From DASPSR01 sp035516175 (GTDB lineage: Bacteria > Nitrospirota > UBA9217): a stretch of DNA of 64,000 bases. The position numbers were made by a program, and so were the translations under genes. The notes under the pieces are model-generated. The model ran no database searches. It was not told the DNA's origin and was given only the letters and a program-made list of their open reading frames with translations. The stretch spans positions 1 through 64,000 of the forward strand of contig DATJAO010000011.1 in the NCBI GenBank assembly GCA_035516175.1. The letters are read 5' to 3'. Positions 1-9,151 of the stretch are shown here, piece after piece (position 1 is the stretch's first letter; each line of letters begins with the position of its first letter).

Positions 1-4
1 TGTG

Positions 5-435
5 AAACCATAAGTAGGGGGTTCCGGCAAGAAGGTTGCCGGGTAAAACTTCTGCCGTCAAAGAAATAACCATGACGCCGGACCATGAGTTTCACCAAAT
101 CTACAGTTCGCGATGCATATGCTCGCGGCACCCCAACGACCAACGTTGGAAACCTTAAGAACAATTGTTTGGCAAAAATCTGTGGTGTCATAATCAACAC
201 CTATGTATAAAATGTATCTCCCGAAACCAACAGGATGTTTGGAGCAGTGGCTGCTTGGCATGGCCTGCAGTCAAACGGTTCGCCCGGAGAAATACCAGGG
301 AATCTGCATCAGTCCATAAACCGGGGACGCGGCAAACATCCCTGCCGCATCTGCAAAACGGAATCAGTCTTGGCTCTCAGGAGATGCAGAGCCTGATTCG
401 GGAATCCTGGCCTTGAGGCGCGGGGAAGACGTCAA
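5..435 (+). repeat. Structured dispersed repeat, copy 1 (IS200/IS605-derived, PATE-like)
   Basis: This stretch is repeated in the same orientation at 56971-57402. Of the first 100 positions from 21 (matched to 56987) I count 87 identical, and the match runs to a terminal TCAA at 432-435. A bulged hairpin (CGGCA-A-GAAG at 25-34 pairing with CTTC-TGCCG at 49-57) lies near the left end. Two internal hairpins are kept in both copies: GCGGCA 329-334 with TGCCGC 343-348, and GGCTCT 372-377 with AGAGCC 388-393. Subterminal hairpins plus a TCAA right end are the recognition features of IS200/IS605 elements; no transposase is present. The copies differ by indels that are not multiples of three, so the short open frames inside are not conserved proteins. 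The left boundary may lie outside the window. The right-end stem is weakened here compared with copy 2. Confidence 0.7.
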
Positions 436-1079
436 TACCCCTTCTTGATCTCGCAGCTCTTGAACGTCCCTTCTATCTCTTCTTTCAGGCTGTTAAAATC
501 ACCCTTGCCTTTTGTCCTTATGACCACTTTCCGATAGCCCTCCCGCACTCCTTCATAGGATGTGAGGATCCCTTGGAGGCGGAAATTGTGTTTTCGGATG
601 ATATCCGCAACTTCCTTTATCGAACCTGCCCGGTCCGCGATGGTAACGCAGATCCGATGGCCGCCATGCCGAACGCCGGTGATGTCCACAAGAGCGCGGT
701 ATATGTCACGGTCTGAAATTATCCCCGCCAAGTCCCCTCCTTCTATCACCGGTAGGCAGCCGATAGTATGGTCCAGGAGGGTGAGTGCAGCCTCCTCCAC
801 CGGAGTATCGGGAGTCGTAGTGATGACCTTGGTCTTCATGATATCCTTGATCTTTGTCTTGGCAAGGAGGTAGTGAAGCTCGTAGATGTCTAGGGTAGTG
901 GCCTTTGAGGGGCTGAACTCCTTGATATCCCGGTCCGAGATGATGCCCTTCAGCTTTCCGTTCTTCTGGACCGGGATGTGCTTGATCTGTTTCTCCCGCA
1001 TGATGGAAATGGCATCAGCAAGATAATCGTCAGGGTCGACAGTAAAGACCTTTTTCGTCATCCAGTCAGATACAAACAT
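432..1079 (-). CDS. CBS-pair and ACT domain protein (AcuB-like)
   Basis: The 215-residue product starts MFVSDWMTKK and has two CBS motifs (about residues 1-55 and 75-130, each with an ISDRDI signature) followed by an ACT-like domain (about 135-205). CBS pairs bind adenine nucleotides and ACT domains bind amino acids, so a cytoplasmic sensor of energy or amino-acid status is likely. I chose the ATG at 1079 because GAGGAGG stands 7 bases upstream; a TTG at 1100 is the only upstream alternative. It follows livF by about 120 bp and probably belongs to the transporter operon, as CBS-ACT proteins often do in delta-proteobacterial liv clusters. Its stop codon TGA (432-434) lies within the terminal TCAA of the repeat, so the element supplies the end of the gene. 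Family assignment is firm, function is inferred. Confidence 0.85.
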   Translation of the reverse strand: MFVSDWMTKKVFTVDPDDYLADAISIMREKQIKHIPVQKNGKLKGIISDRDIKEFSPSKATTLDIYELHYLLAKTKIKDIMKTKVITTTPDTPVEEAALTLLDHTIGCLPVIEGGDLAGIISDRDIYRALVDITGVRHGGHRICVTIADRAGSIKEVADIIRKHNFRLQGILTSYEGVREGYRKVVIRTKGKGDFNSLKEEIEGTFKSCEIKKGY

Positions 1080-1200
1080 TTTAAGCCTCCTCGGTAGCAA
1101 ATCTCAAATCCCAAGCACCACATCCCAAATAATAATCAATGATCAAAATTCAAAATTTGAATATTAAAGCCTATTTGGATCTTGCTTATTGAACTTCGTC
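1080..1200. repeat. Degenerate AT-rich intergenic repeat
   Basis: The segment at about 1100-1165 carries runs such as CAAATCTCAAATCCCAAGCA and TCAAAATTCAAAATTTGA. Read on the minus strand it matches the style of the segment ahead of the dCMP deaminase gene (44283-44316, ATTTGGGATTTGGTACTTAT). No gene is seen. Confidence 0.4.
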
Positions 1201-1905
1201 TCAAACTCCCAGATACGCCGTCTTCACGTGTGGGTCGTTCAGGAGTTCCTTGCCCTCGCCCTGCATGACAACGCGGCCGTTCTCCAGCACATATGCACGG
1301 TCTGCGATGTACAGCGTCTGCTTTACATTCTGTTCCACAATGAGGATCGTCGTCCCTTCGTCCCGGATCTTCCCGATGACATCGAATATCTCGCGGACAA
1401 GGATGGGTGCGAGCCCGAGCGACGGCTCGTCGAACATCATGAGTTTCGGGAGCGCCATGAGGCCCCTGCCAATGGCGACCATCTGCTGCTCGCCTCCTGA
1501 GAGCGTTCCGGCGAGCTGCTTTCTCCGTTCCCGGAGCCTCGGGAACAGCCTGAAGACCGTTTCCCTGGTCTTCTCACGTTTTTTCCTGGCCTCTCCCTTG
1601 AGCGAACCCATGTCCAGGTTCTCCTCCACGGTCATCTCCACGAAGAGCCGCCGCGCCTCTGGGCAGAAGGCCATGCCCATTCCGATGCGCTTGTACGGTT
1701 CGACGGTGTGGATAGGGGTGCCGTTGAAGATGACCTCGCCCTTGAGAGGCTGGAGGAGCCCGGAAACGGTCTTCAGCGTCGTTGACTTGCCAGCGCCGTT
1801 CGCCCCGATGAGAGCAACAATCTCTCGCTGCTTCACCTCAAAGGAGACATCCCAGAGCACCTGGACGTCGCCGTAAAAGACATCTATGTGACTTATCTCA
1901 AGCAC
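1201..1905 (-). CDS. livF: Branched-chain amino acid ABC transporter ATP-binding protein LivF
   Basis: The 234-residue product is one of the two ATPases that drive the Liv-type importer. Walker A is GANGAGKST (about residue 34), the ABC signature is LSGGEQQMVAIGR (about 137) and Walker B is LMMFDEPSLGLAP. The final residues (TAYLGV) are the usual LivF tail. It overlaps the end of livG by 8 bp, so the two are translationally coupled. It is the last transporter gene of the operon livK-H-M-G-F, read leftward from 5899. The family is certain; the substrate could be branched-chain amino acids or another amino acid or amide, since the LivK relative alone decides that. Confidence 0.95.
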   Translation of the reverse strand: MLEISHIDVFYGDVQVLWDVSFEVKQREIVALIGANGAGKSTTLKTVSGLLQPLKGEVIFNGTPIHTVEPYKRIGMGMAFCPEARRLFVEMTVEENLDMGSLKGEARKKREKTRETVFRLFPRLRERRKQLAGTLSGGEQQMVAIGRGLMALPKLMMFDEPSLGLAPILVREIFDVIGKIRDEGTTILIVEQNVKQTLYIADRAYVLENGRVVMQGEGKELLNDPHVKTAYLGV

Positions 1906-2620
1906 TCTGCGTTTCTCCTAGATACGCCTCGACCACGAGGGGGTTGTGCCGTATCTCCTGCGGCGTCCCTTCGGCAATCTTTTCGCCGTAGTTGAGTACA
2001 ACGATTCGGTCCGACAGGGACATGATGACCTTCATGTGGTGCTCGATGATCATGACGGTAATGCCCTTTTCCCTGATGTTCCTGATGATCTGGATAGAAT
2101 CATTAAGTTCAGTCGGGTTCAGGCCGGCAAATGATTCGTCGAGAAGGAGGAGTTCGGGCTGCGTGGCCAAAGCACGGGCGATCTCGAGCCGTTTCCTCAT
2201 GCCCAGGGGGAGGCCCTTGGAGATGGTATTCCGCGCTTCGGAGAGGCCGGTGAATTGCAGAATATCCAGTGCCAGAGCCGCCGCCTCACCACGACTTGCC
2301 GTTCGCAAAAAGGCCGACGCAAGGACGTTATCGAACACGCTCATCCGCTGGAGCGGTTTGACCACTTGAAATGTCCGCGCGATGCCCTGCTGGCATATCT
2401 GGTGGGGCTTGAGTCCCGAAATTGTTCTGCCCCGGAAGAAGACCTCGCCCTTGGAAGGTTTGTAAAAACCGTTGACCACGTTGAAGAGCGTCGTCTTACC
2501 CGCACCGTTCGGGCCGATGAGGCCGACTATATCTCCTTTATTAACCTCAAAGGAAACGTTGGTCAACGCCGACAGACCGCCGAAGAATCGGGATACTTTT
2601 TTTATATCGAGAAAGCTCAT
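1898..2620 (-). CDS. livG: Branched-chain amino acid ABC transporter ATP-binding protein LivG
   Basis: This 240-residue protein is the second ATPase of the Liv importer. It has Walker A GPNGAGKTTLFN (about residue 36), the Liv-specific NGFYKPSKGEV segment, a slightly divergent signature GLPLGMRKRLEIARAL (about 140) and Walker B LLLLDESFAGLNP with an Asp-Glu pair, followed by the switch histidine in IEHHMKV. The signature LPLGMRKRLEIAR replaces the canonical LSGGQ, as is common in LivG. The start overlaps the stop of livM by 4 bp (ATGA), so translation is coupled. Confidence 0.95.
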   Translation of the reverse strand: MSFLDIKKVSRFFGGLSALTNVSFEVNKGDIVGLIGPNGAGKTTLFNVVNGFYKPSKGEVFFRGRTISGLKPHQICQQGIARTFQVVKPLQRMSVFDNVLASAFLRTASRGEAAALALDILQFTGLSEARNTISKGLPLGMRKRLEIARALATQPELLLLDESFAGLNPTELNDSIQIIRNIREKGITVMIIEHHMKVIMSLSDRIVVLNYGEKIAEGTPQEIRHNPLVVEAYLGETQSA

Positions 2621-3558
2621 GACGGCCTCCTCGCGAGACCGACAAGTCTCTTCAGTTTCTGAAAATCACCGACAATGCCGTTGGGTAGAAAGATGATGAT
2701 GACGATAAGCAGGATGCCGAAGAACGTATGGTGGGCCGTGCCGAGAGTGGGGATCGACCGGATCACCTCGGCCAGCAGGACCATGATGATCGCACCAACG
2801 GCCGGACCCCAGTAGGTGGCCACACCGCCTACCATCACGACCATGATCGTGACAATCGATATGTCATGGAGCGCGAACACAACTTTAGGGTCGATATACC
2901 CCATATAGTTCGTGTAAAAGGCGCCCGCAAATCCCGTGAGCACGGCGCTCAGGCAGAGAGCGATGGTCTTGTAGAAGGTCGTGTTGATGCCGAGGGACTC
3001 TGCAGCGTCCTGATCCTCCCGGATGGCGACGAAATAATATCCGAGCTTCGACTCGATGACCATTTTGACCACGATGAACGTGCCGCAGGCGATAGCAAGT
3101 ATGATGTAGTAGTACCATATCTTCTCGACCCAGGTACGCTCCCGGATCATGATGCCCAGGTCTCCACCTGTGAAATCCACCAGGTTTTCGGCAACGATCC
3201 GGAGGATGACGCCCATGGAGAGCGTGGCAAGGGCGAAGAACGGTCCCCGAAGCCTCAAGCAGATGTACCCGATGACGAGGGCAAAGCAGGTTACGATGAT
3301 AATGCTCGCAGGGAGTCCCCACCAACCCGAGAGGCCGAGCTTGCTATAGAGCATACCGGCGGAATAGGCACCGGTCCCGAAGAACGCGGCATGGCCAAAG
3401 GACACCTGGCCGCAGTACCCGCTCAGGAGGTTCCACGCCATTCCGATCACGGACCACATGATGACGAGGATAAGGATGTGCATCACGTAGGAGCTGAGGC
3501 CGATAAGCGGCAGGACAGCAAGGAGCCCCGCGATTATGAAGGGAAGATATTTTTTCAT
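2617..3558 (-). CDS. livM: Branched-chain amino acid ABC transporter permease LivM
   Basis: The 313-residue integral membrane protein has about eight hydrophobic segments. The LivM signature region GYCGQVSFGHAAFFGTGAYS lies near residue 47, and the EAA-like cytoplasmic loop AIREDQDAAESLGIN near residue 180 contacts the ATPases. It pairs with LivH to form the translocation channel. The start at 3558 is supported by GGTGGA on the minus strand about 6 bases upstream. A gap of 148 bp separates it from livH and holds a degenerate intergenic repeat. Confidence 0.95.
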   Translation of the reverse strand: MKKYLPFIIAGLLAVLPLIGLSSYVMHILILVIMWSVIGMAWNLLSGYCGQVSFGHAAFFGTGAYSAGMLYSKLGLSGWWGLPASIIIVTCFALVIGYICLRLRGPFFALATLSMGVILRIVAENLVDFTGGDLGIMIRERTWVEKIWYYYIILAIACGTFIVVKMVIESKLGYYFVAIREDQDAAESLGINTTFYKTIALCLSAVLTGFAGAFYTNYMGYIDPKVVFALHDISIVTIMVVMVGGVATYWGPAVGAIIMVLLAEVIRSIPTLGTAHHTFFGILLIVIIIFLPNGIVGDFQKLKRLVGLARRPS

Positions 3559-3610
3559 TTAAATCCACCGCCACTTATCGGCACAGTACATGGAGCACGG
3601 GGGCATGGAG

Positions 3611-3680
3611 TTTGAACTTTTTGCGCTCTTCGCTATGCACTCTGCCACCCACTGTTCTTGGCATGCTTTGCAACCTTATG
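3611..3680. repeat. Degenerate CGCAAAG-type palindromic repeat
   Basis: Between livM and livH the segment around TTTTTGCGCTCTTCGC and TTCTTGGCATGCTTTGCAA resembles the repeats at about 7074-7190, 47661-47690 and 62141-62215. Identity is low and the boundaries are estimates by eye. Confidence 0.3.
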
Positions 3681-3706
3681 GTAATTACCTCGGGTTCATG
3701 AACATC

Positions 3707-4636
3707 TCATCTCCCAAGCGCCTTAGCCTTTAGGAGCGAAGCAACGCCGCCCGGCAGAAAGACGAGGACCGCCACGAAAATGACAAACCGTCCCACCGGC
3801 GCCCAGCCCATGCCCACATAGGTTGCCGTGAGTGATTCAAAGAGGCCAAGTATTATACCTCCGATAATGGCCCCGACCGTGGACCCGAGGCCGCCGAGGA
3901 TGGTGATGACGAAAGCAATCAGCGTGAATTGCCCCCCGATGTCGGGATATATGTAGTAGATTGGGATGAAGAGGCAGCCCGCCGCTCCGACGAGAGCGGA
4001 GCCAAGCCCGAAGGTGATCACCCGCATCCTGTTCACGTTGACACCCATCAGGAGCGCCGCGTCATGGTCCTGGGCCGTGGCCCGGATGGATTTGCCGGTG
4101 TCTGTCCTGGCCAGAAAGAACCAGAGGCAGGCTGTTATGAGAACGGCAATGACGAATGAGACGGACCAGGGCATGGAGAGCGAGAGTTCAATGGGCGCTT
4201 TTTTCCAGATATCGGAGAGGTACCAGGCCTTAGTGGCATAGTCCACGGGTGTTTGACGGTAATCGGACTTGAAGATGATGGTTGCGATATTTGCCAGCAC
4301 CATGCCGATCCCCACGGTGAGGATCACTTGGTTCTCAGGAAGGATGGAGTCGACCTTGAGCACGGGGTTGATCAGATACTTCTGGATCGCGACCCCCAGG
4401 AGAAAGAGGGCCGGCGTAGCAATAAAGACGGAGAGATAGGGATCGATGTGGAAAAGGGAAAAGAGGATGAAGGCGATGTACATGGCCACCATCATGAGCT
4501 CACCGTGGGCGAGATTGATGATCTTCATCACTCCCATGATGATGGTCATGCCGATGCCGATCAGTGCGTAGAGTCCGCCGAGCAGAACGCCTGATATAAG
4601 TGTCTGCAGGAGAACCTCAATCTGAATCGATGTCAT
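3707..4636 (-). CDS. livH: Branched-chain amino acid ABC transporter permease LivH
   Basis: The 309-residue permease is hydrophobic throughout, with a first membrane segment containing LISGVLLGGLYALIGIGM and the LivH hallmark MKIINLAHGELMM. The EAA-like loop (IRATAQDHDAALLMGVN, about residue 193) is the ATPase coupling site. It ends GGVASLLKAKALGR. It lies 72 bp after the binding-protein gene and has AAAGGG 6-7 bases before its ATG. The short spacer (4640-4705) contains paired ATTTCGGATT / AATCTACAATCCG segments typical of degenerate intergenic repeats. Confidence 0.95.
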   Translation of the reverse strand: MTSIQIEVLLQTLISGVLLGGLYALIGIGMTIIMGVMKIINLAHGELMMVAMYIAFILFSLFHIDPYLSVFIATPALFLLGVAIQKYLINPVLKVDSILPENQVILTVGIGMVLANIATIIFKSDYRQTPVDYATKAWYLSDIWKKAPIELSLSMPWSVSFVIAVLITACLWFFLARTDTGKSIRATAQDHDAALLMGVNVNRMRVITFGLGSALVGAAGCLFIPIYYIYPDIGGQFTLIAFVITILGGLGSTVGAIIGGIILGLFESLTATYVGMGWAPVGRFVIFVAVLVFLPGGVASLLKAKALGR

Positions 4637-4708
4637 GGAATACCCTTTAGATTTCGGATTAAGGAATGAAACCCGTAAAAGATCCGCAATCTACAATCCG
4701 TAATTGCA

Positions 4709-5899
4709 TTATCTGCGCTCTCTCCAGCTCGGGATCGGATAGACATAGGGAGCGCTGGCATACTGCTTCGGCCAGATGGTCTCGAATTGACCCTTAATGA
4801 CCTGGATAGCGAGGGTATCCATGAAATTCTGGTTCTGATAACCGTCCTTGTCCTGGAACTTGACGGGGCCGAAAGCGGTCCTGATATTTGTTGCCTTCAG
4901 CGCATCACGGATGCCGTCCTGGTTCCAGTTCCTTGCCCGCTCGAGTGCGTCCTTAATGACGTAGACCGCAGCATAGGCCGATGCCCCGTGATAGGAAGGA
5001 TAATCGCCGTACTTGGACTTGTATCTCTCGGCATATTCCTTTGTCCCGGGATACTTAAGCTGGGGTGTCCAGAGGGTAGCACTGACCACGTACTCGGCTG
5101 CGTCCTTAGCTCCCTCAATGAATTCCGGAATCGCGAACCCTGCGGCGCCTCCTGCGTAGAGCTTTGCATCGACCCGAAGCTCTTTGATCTGCTTCATCAA
5201 AAGCTGGGCCTCGTTAGCGTAGGAGACGGTGTAGACCACATCAGGTTGGGCCTGCCTCACTTTCCCGAGGATCGGCCTGAAATCTATAGCGCCGGTTTCG
5301 AACTTCTCCTTTAACACTACCTTGGCGCCGAGTTTCTGGGCATCCTTCTCCATGGCTGTCGCCCCCGATGTGCCAAAGGCCGAGCTCTCATAAAGGATCG
5401 CAATAGTCTTGGGCTTGACGACCTCTTTCAGAAAAGATACGAGGGCATCAGCATAGTGGTCATTGACCTCGTTCTGACGGAAAACATACTTGTAGTTCTG
5501 TTTCGTGATGTCGTCATCGGCGCTGGCCACGATCAGGTAGGGCGTTTTGCGCTCCTCGGCCACGGCGGCAACAGCTTTCGCGCAGGACGATGTATACTCT
5601 CCCACGATGAGTGGCTGCTTCTTCACATCAATGAGCTTTTCAACAATGGCCCGGGCAATCTCCGGCTTTGCCCCGGAGTCCTCGAAGGAGAGGGCGAGCT
5701 TTTTGCCCTTGACGCCGCCCTTGGCATTGATCTCCTCGGCAGCCATCTCATAGGACCGCTTCATGATCTCGCCGAACTTTGCCTGCTTTCCGGTGAGGGG
5801 AAGTGGAATGGTGAGGTCAAGGGCGTCCGCTGCACACAAGGGAGCAGTGAACAGACTTACAGCCAGCGACACTACGAGAATGAATGATGGGTGTTTCAT
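4709..5899 (-). CDS. Periplasmic amino-acid/amide-binding protein of the Liv transporter
   Basis: The 396-residue protein has a signal peptide (MKHPSFILVVSLAVSLFTAP, cleavage probably after LCAA near residue 24) and a Leu/Ile/Val-binding-protein type I fold: LTIPLPLTGKQAKFGEIMKR at the N terminus, a GEYTSS ligand-loop region, and YESSAFGTSGATAMEKDAQK in the middle. It is the first gene of the operon and delivers substrate to LivHM. A strong GGAGGG lies 6 bases before the ATG. The family includes binders of branched-chain amino acids, amides, urea and aromatic acids; the substrate cannot be named from sequence. Confidence 0.9.
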   Translation of the reverse strand: MKHPSFILVVSLAVSLFTAPLCAADALDLTIPLPLTGKQAKFGEIMKRSYEMAAEEINAKGGVKGKKLALSFEDSGAKPEIARAIVEKLIDVKKQPLIVGEYTSSCAKAVAAVAEERKTPYLIVASADDDITKQNYKYVFRQNEVNDHYADALVSFLKEVVKPKTIAILYESSAFGTSGATAMEKDAQKLGAKVVLKEKFETGAIDFRPILGKVRQAQPDVVYTVSYANEAQLLMKQIKELRVDAKLYAGGAAGFAIPEFIEGAKDAAEYVVSATLWTPQLKYPGTKEYAERYKSKYGDYPSYHGASAYAAVYVIKDALERARNWNQDGIRDALKATNIRTAFGPVKFQDKDGYQNQNFMDTLAIQVIKGQFETIWPKQYASAPYVYPIPSWRERR

Positions 5900-6210
5900 G
5901 GGACCCTCCTATGTTAAAAGTAATCTTTATGCCGATCTATGGAATGCTGAGATGATAAATGCTATTCTATCATGAGTCGAGATAAATTTCATGACATGAG
6001 AAAAAATCCAAATTTCAAAAAAATATTCTAATTAAACTCCAGATCAGCAACGGTTAAATCGCAACCGTTTGAGCTATGGTACTTGAGGCTTGCAGGTAGT
6101 CTGATGTTTGCCCCTCATTCAACCCTTGTTTAATCTCCTTGTCCATGCTACGAGACTAACGAGAAGTTGTCTGATGATTCGTTCAATCCGTGTGCAATTA
6201 TTTGTACCGG
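5900..6210 (-). promoter_or_regulatory. Upstream region of the liv operon with a dyad
   Basis: This 311-bp gene-free region is AT-rich. A perfect inverted repeat, AACGGTT (6049-6055) and AACCGTT (6063-6069), with a 7-bp centre could be an operator or a small hairpin. No clear promoter pair was found; the liv operon promoter must lie here because the operon reads leftward from 5899. Confidence 0.3.
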
Positions 6211-6987
6211 TTATCTTGTCCGGGTTATGGGCCATTTGCTACCGCTTCCCGGCATCCCGGCCTTGATGAACTCCCGGTTCAGTTTCGCGATGAACTGTAC
6301 TCTGATTCCCTTTGGACAGACGGCCTCGCACTCGTAGTGGTTACTGCAGTTGCCGAATCCCTGCTTGAGCATTTCTTCGGTCATGACACAGACGCGGCGA
6401 GCTGCCTCGACCTGCCCCTGGGGCAGCATAGCGAGGTGCGATATTTTCGCGGCAGTAAAAAGCATAGCTGAACCGTTCGGGCATGCGGCAACGCAGGCGC
6501 CACAGCCGATACACTCTGCCGCGTCCATGGCGGTGTCCGCATCGTGTTTCGGAATGAGGACAGTGTTGGCGTCCGGGACGCCGCCGGTGTGGACGGATAT
6601 ATATCCCCCTGCCTGGATCACGCGGTCGAAAGCGCCACGGTCCACTATGAGGTCCTTGATTACAGGGAACGCCCGGGCCCGGAAAGGTTCGACGTAGATC
6701 GTGTCGCCGTCCTTGAAATGGCGCATGTGGAGCTGGCAGACCGTAGTCCTTCTCCGTGGTCCGTGAGGGATACCGTTTATGACTTGACCGCAGGAACCGC
6801 AAATTCCCTCGCGGCAGTCGTGGTCAAAGGCGATAGGCTCCTGGCTTCGCCTGACGAGGTCCTCGTTCACCACGTCGAGCATCTCGAGGAAGGACATATC
6901 CGTGGTGATGTCCCGCGCTTCATAGCGCTCGAGCCGCCCTTTGTCCTCGGAGCCGTTCTGACGCCATACGTACAAAGTCAGGTTCAT
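6211..6987 (-). CDS. frdB: Succinate dehydrogenase/fumarate reductase iron-sulfur subunit
   Basis: The 258-residue subunit relays electrons between the flavoprotein and the cytochrome b. The [2Fe-2S] ligands are in CREGICGSCG (about residue 58) with a later Cys at VCQLH; the 4Fe and 3Fe clusters are bound by CIGCGACVAACP (about 158) and CSNHYECEAVCP (about 212). It is the last gene of the C-A-B operon, about 250 bp after the flavoprotein gene. GAGG precedes the ATG by about 8 bases. The C-A-B order and lengths match the bifunctional FrdCAB of Geobacter, which can run in both directions; the direction here is not shown by sequence. Confidence 0.9.
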   Translation of the reverse strand: MNLTLYVWRQNGSEDKGRLERYEARDITTDMSFLEMLDVVNEDLVRRSQEPIAFDHDCREGICGSCGQVINGIPHGPRRRTTVCQLHMRHFKDGDTIYVEPFRARAFPVIKDLIVDRGAFDRVIQAGGYISVHTGGVPDANTVLIPKHDADTAMDAAECIGCGACVAACPNGSAMLFTAAKISHLAMLPQGQVEAARRVCVMTEEMLKQGFGNCSNHYECEAVCPKGIRVQFIAKLNREFIKAGMPGSGSKWPITRTR

Positions 6988-7073
6988 ACTTCAGCCTCTT
7001 TCAATAAAAATAGCTTGACTTTCCATAAATGGACGCAGAAGAACTAGGTTATAAACGAACACCCTCTAACATC

Positions 7074-7190
7074 GCCGCAAAGAAGCGCAAATTTACGGAA
7101 AAACCTATTCCCCTCTTCTCGTCTCTTGAACGTTCATACGGCCCATTGATTCTTTTTGCCTTATCGGTGTGAATCCGTGTATATCCATGG
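7074..7190. repeat. Degenerate intergenic repeat between frdA and frdB
   Basis: The segment has GCCGCAAAGAAGCGCAAATT at one side and ATTCTTTTTGCCTTATCGGTGTGAATCCGTG at the other (shown here in part: TTTTTGCC, GTGAATCCGTG), the pattern of a worn palindromic intergenic element seen also near 62141-62215 and, for the GTGAATCCGTG half, near 59978-59990. It interrupts the operon without an obvious terminator. Confidence 0.35.
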
Positions 7191-7237
7191 CAAAAGAATT
7201 ATCCCAGAATTCTCCCTGTCTCCATGGTTATGCCCTT

Positions 7238-9151
7238 CTATTTATAACTTCTCACCGACGGCTGGATGCTCTCGAACACGAGTGGCTCCTTGTGGAGTTC
7301 AGGCCCCCTGTCAACACCCTTGAACTCCCAAGCAGCAACGTAACTGAAATCCTTGTCGTCCCGTTTCGCCTCGCCATCGGGGGTCTGGTGTTCTACCCGG
7401 AAGTGCGCGCCGCAGGACTCGTTCCGGTGCAGGGCGTCTTTTGCCATAACCTCTGCAAACTCGAGAAAGTCGGCGACGCGGCCGGCCCGCTCAAGCTCTT
7501 GGTTCAACTGCTCTCCGCTGCCGGTCACTTTCACGTTCCCCCAGAACTCTTCACGCAATGATGGTATCTGGGTGAGGGCCCGTTTCAGGCTCTCCGCGCT
7601 CCGCTCCATGCCCACGCTGTCCCACATGAGTCTGCCGAGTTCGCGGTGGATCTCAGTCACGGTCTTTTTGCCGTTCAAAGAGAGGAGTCTTTTCGAGAAA
7701 GACATAACGTCCCCGCGGGATTTTCTGAACTCCGGGTGGTCCGCATTCACCAAGCCCGGTTTCGTCGCGGCGAGATAATTTGCAATGGTGTAGGGGATAA
7801 TGAAGTATCCGTCAGCGAGACCCTGCATGAGAGCGCTCGCGCCGAGGCGGTTCGCCCCGTGGTCTGAATAGTTTGCCTCGCCGAGAACAAAGAGCCCGCT
7901 GATATTGCTTTCGAGATTGTAGTCAACCCAGAGTCCACCCATGACATAATGAGGTGCAGGGTAAATGCGCATTGGTTGCTTATACGCATTCTCCGCGGTA
8001 ATGCGCTCGTACATTTCGAAGAGGTTCCCGTAACGCTCGCGGATTGTTTCCTCACCCAAGTGTTTGATGGCGTCGCAGAAGTCGAGGTATACGCCCCGTC
8101 CGCCGGGACCCACGCCTCTGCCTTCGTCGCAGACCTCTTTGGCTGCACGGGACGTGACATCACGGGCGGCTAGGTTGCCGAAGGCGGGATATTTTCGCTC
8201 AAGGAAATAGTCTCGGTCCTCTTCGGGGATATCGTTCGCGGCACGGGTGTCGCCTTTTTTCTTCGGTATCCAGACTCTGCCATCGTTCCGGAGCGACTCG
8301 GACATAAGCGTAAGCTTGGCCTGGTGCTCTCCGGTGACGGGGATACAGGTAGGGTGGATCTGGGTAAAACAGGGGTTTGCGAAGAACGCACCTTTTTTAT
8401 ACGCACGGTACGTGGCGGTTACGCCCGAGGCAAGAGAGTTCGTCGTTAGGAAATAGATGTTCGAATATCCGCCACTGCAGAGACAGACCGCGTCGGCGGC
8501 AAAAGATTCTATCCTGCCGGTCACAAGGTCACGGATCGTGATCCCCCTCGCGTGGCCATCAACGACCACGAGGTCGAGCATCTCCGTGCGCGGATGGAGG
8601 GTCACCGTGCCGGCTTTTACCTGGCGACAAAGCGCCCCGTAGGCGCCAAGCAGGAGCTGCTGGCCCGTCTGTCCGCGGGCGTAAAAGGTGCGCGAGACCT
8701 GGGCACCGCCAAATGAACGGGTCACGAGATAGCCTGCGTAGTCTCGTGCGAAGGGCACGCCCTGGGCTACGCACTGATCGATAATGTTTGCGCTCACTTG
8801 CGCAAGCCGATACACGTTCGCTTCGCGGGAGCGAAAGTCTCCGCCCTTGATGGTGTCGTAGAAAAGGTTGTAGACGCTATCGCCATCTCCCGGGTAGTTC
8901 TTGGCAGCATTGATTCCGCCCTGAGCGGCTATGCTGTGGGCCCGACGCGGACTGTCCTGGGCGCAGAAGGAATCCACGTTGTAGCCGAGCTCACCAAGGG
9001 TCGCTGCAGCGGACGCCCCGGCAAGACCGGTTCCGACCACGACGATGCTGTATTTCCGCTTGTTCGCCGGGCTCACGAGCTTCAGTTCGTGGCGACGCCG
9101 TTCCCATTTGTCAGCAAGCGGGCCAGAGGGAATTTTACCGTCGAGAATCAT
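7238..9151 (-). CDS. frdA: Succinate dehydrogenase/fumarate reductase flavoprotein subunit
   Basis: The 637-residue catalytic subunit interconverts succinate and fumarate. The FAD Rossmann motif VVGTGLAGASAAATLGELG is near residue 38, the covalent-flavin segment is AHSIAAQGGINAAKNY (His near 71), and HPTCIP and the RGVGPGGRGVYLDF/HYVMGGLWVD regions form the dicarboxylate site. I start at the ATG at 9151 (AGGTGA about 6 bases upstream), giving MILDGKIPSG; an upstream start at 9187 would add 12 residues. The length and lack of the shorter E. coli SdhA spacing place it in the B. subtilis/Wolinella/Geobacter group, which uses a single diheme cytochrome b. Confidence 0.92.
   Translation of the reverse strand: MILDGKIPSGPLADKWERRRHELKLVSPANKRKYSIVVVGTGLAGASAAATLGELGYNVDSFCAQDSPRRAHSIAAQGGINAAKNYPGDGDSVYNLFYDTIKGGDFRSREANVYRLAQVSANIIDQCVAQGVPFARDYAGYLVTRSFGGAQVSRTFYARGQTGQQLLLGAYGALCRQVKAGTVTLHPRTEMLDLVVVDGHARGITIRDLVTGRIESFAADAVCLCSGGYSNIYFLTTNSLASGVTATYRAYKKGAFFANPCFTQIHPTCIPVTGEHQAKLTLMSESLRNDGRVWIPKKKGDTRAANDIPEEDRDYFLERKYPAFGNLAARDVTSRAAKEVCDEGRGVGPGGRGVYLDFCDAIKHLGEETIRERYGNLFEMYERITAENAYKQPMRIYPAPHYVMGGLWVDYNLESNISGLFVLGEANYSDHGANRLGASALMQGLADGYFIIPYTIANYLAATKPGLVNADHPEFRKSRGDVMSFSKRLLSLNGKKTVTEIHRELGRLMWDSVGMERSAESLKRALTQIPSLREEFWGNVKVTGSGEQLNQELERAGRVADFLEFAEVMAKDALHRNESCGAHFRVEHQTPDGEAKRDDKDFSYVAAWEFKGVDRGPELHKEPLVFESIQPSVRSYK

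Noticed and set aside
6049..6069. Terminator for a gene ending near 6050
   Set aside because: No gene on either strand ends there and no T-run follows; kept only as a possible operator dyad.
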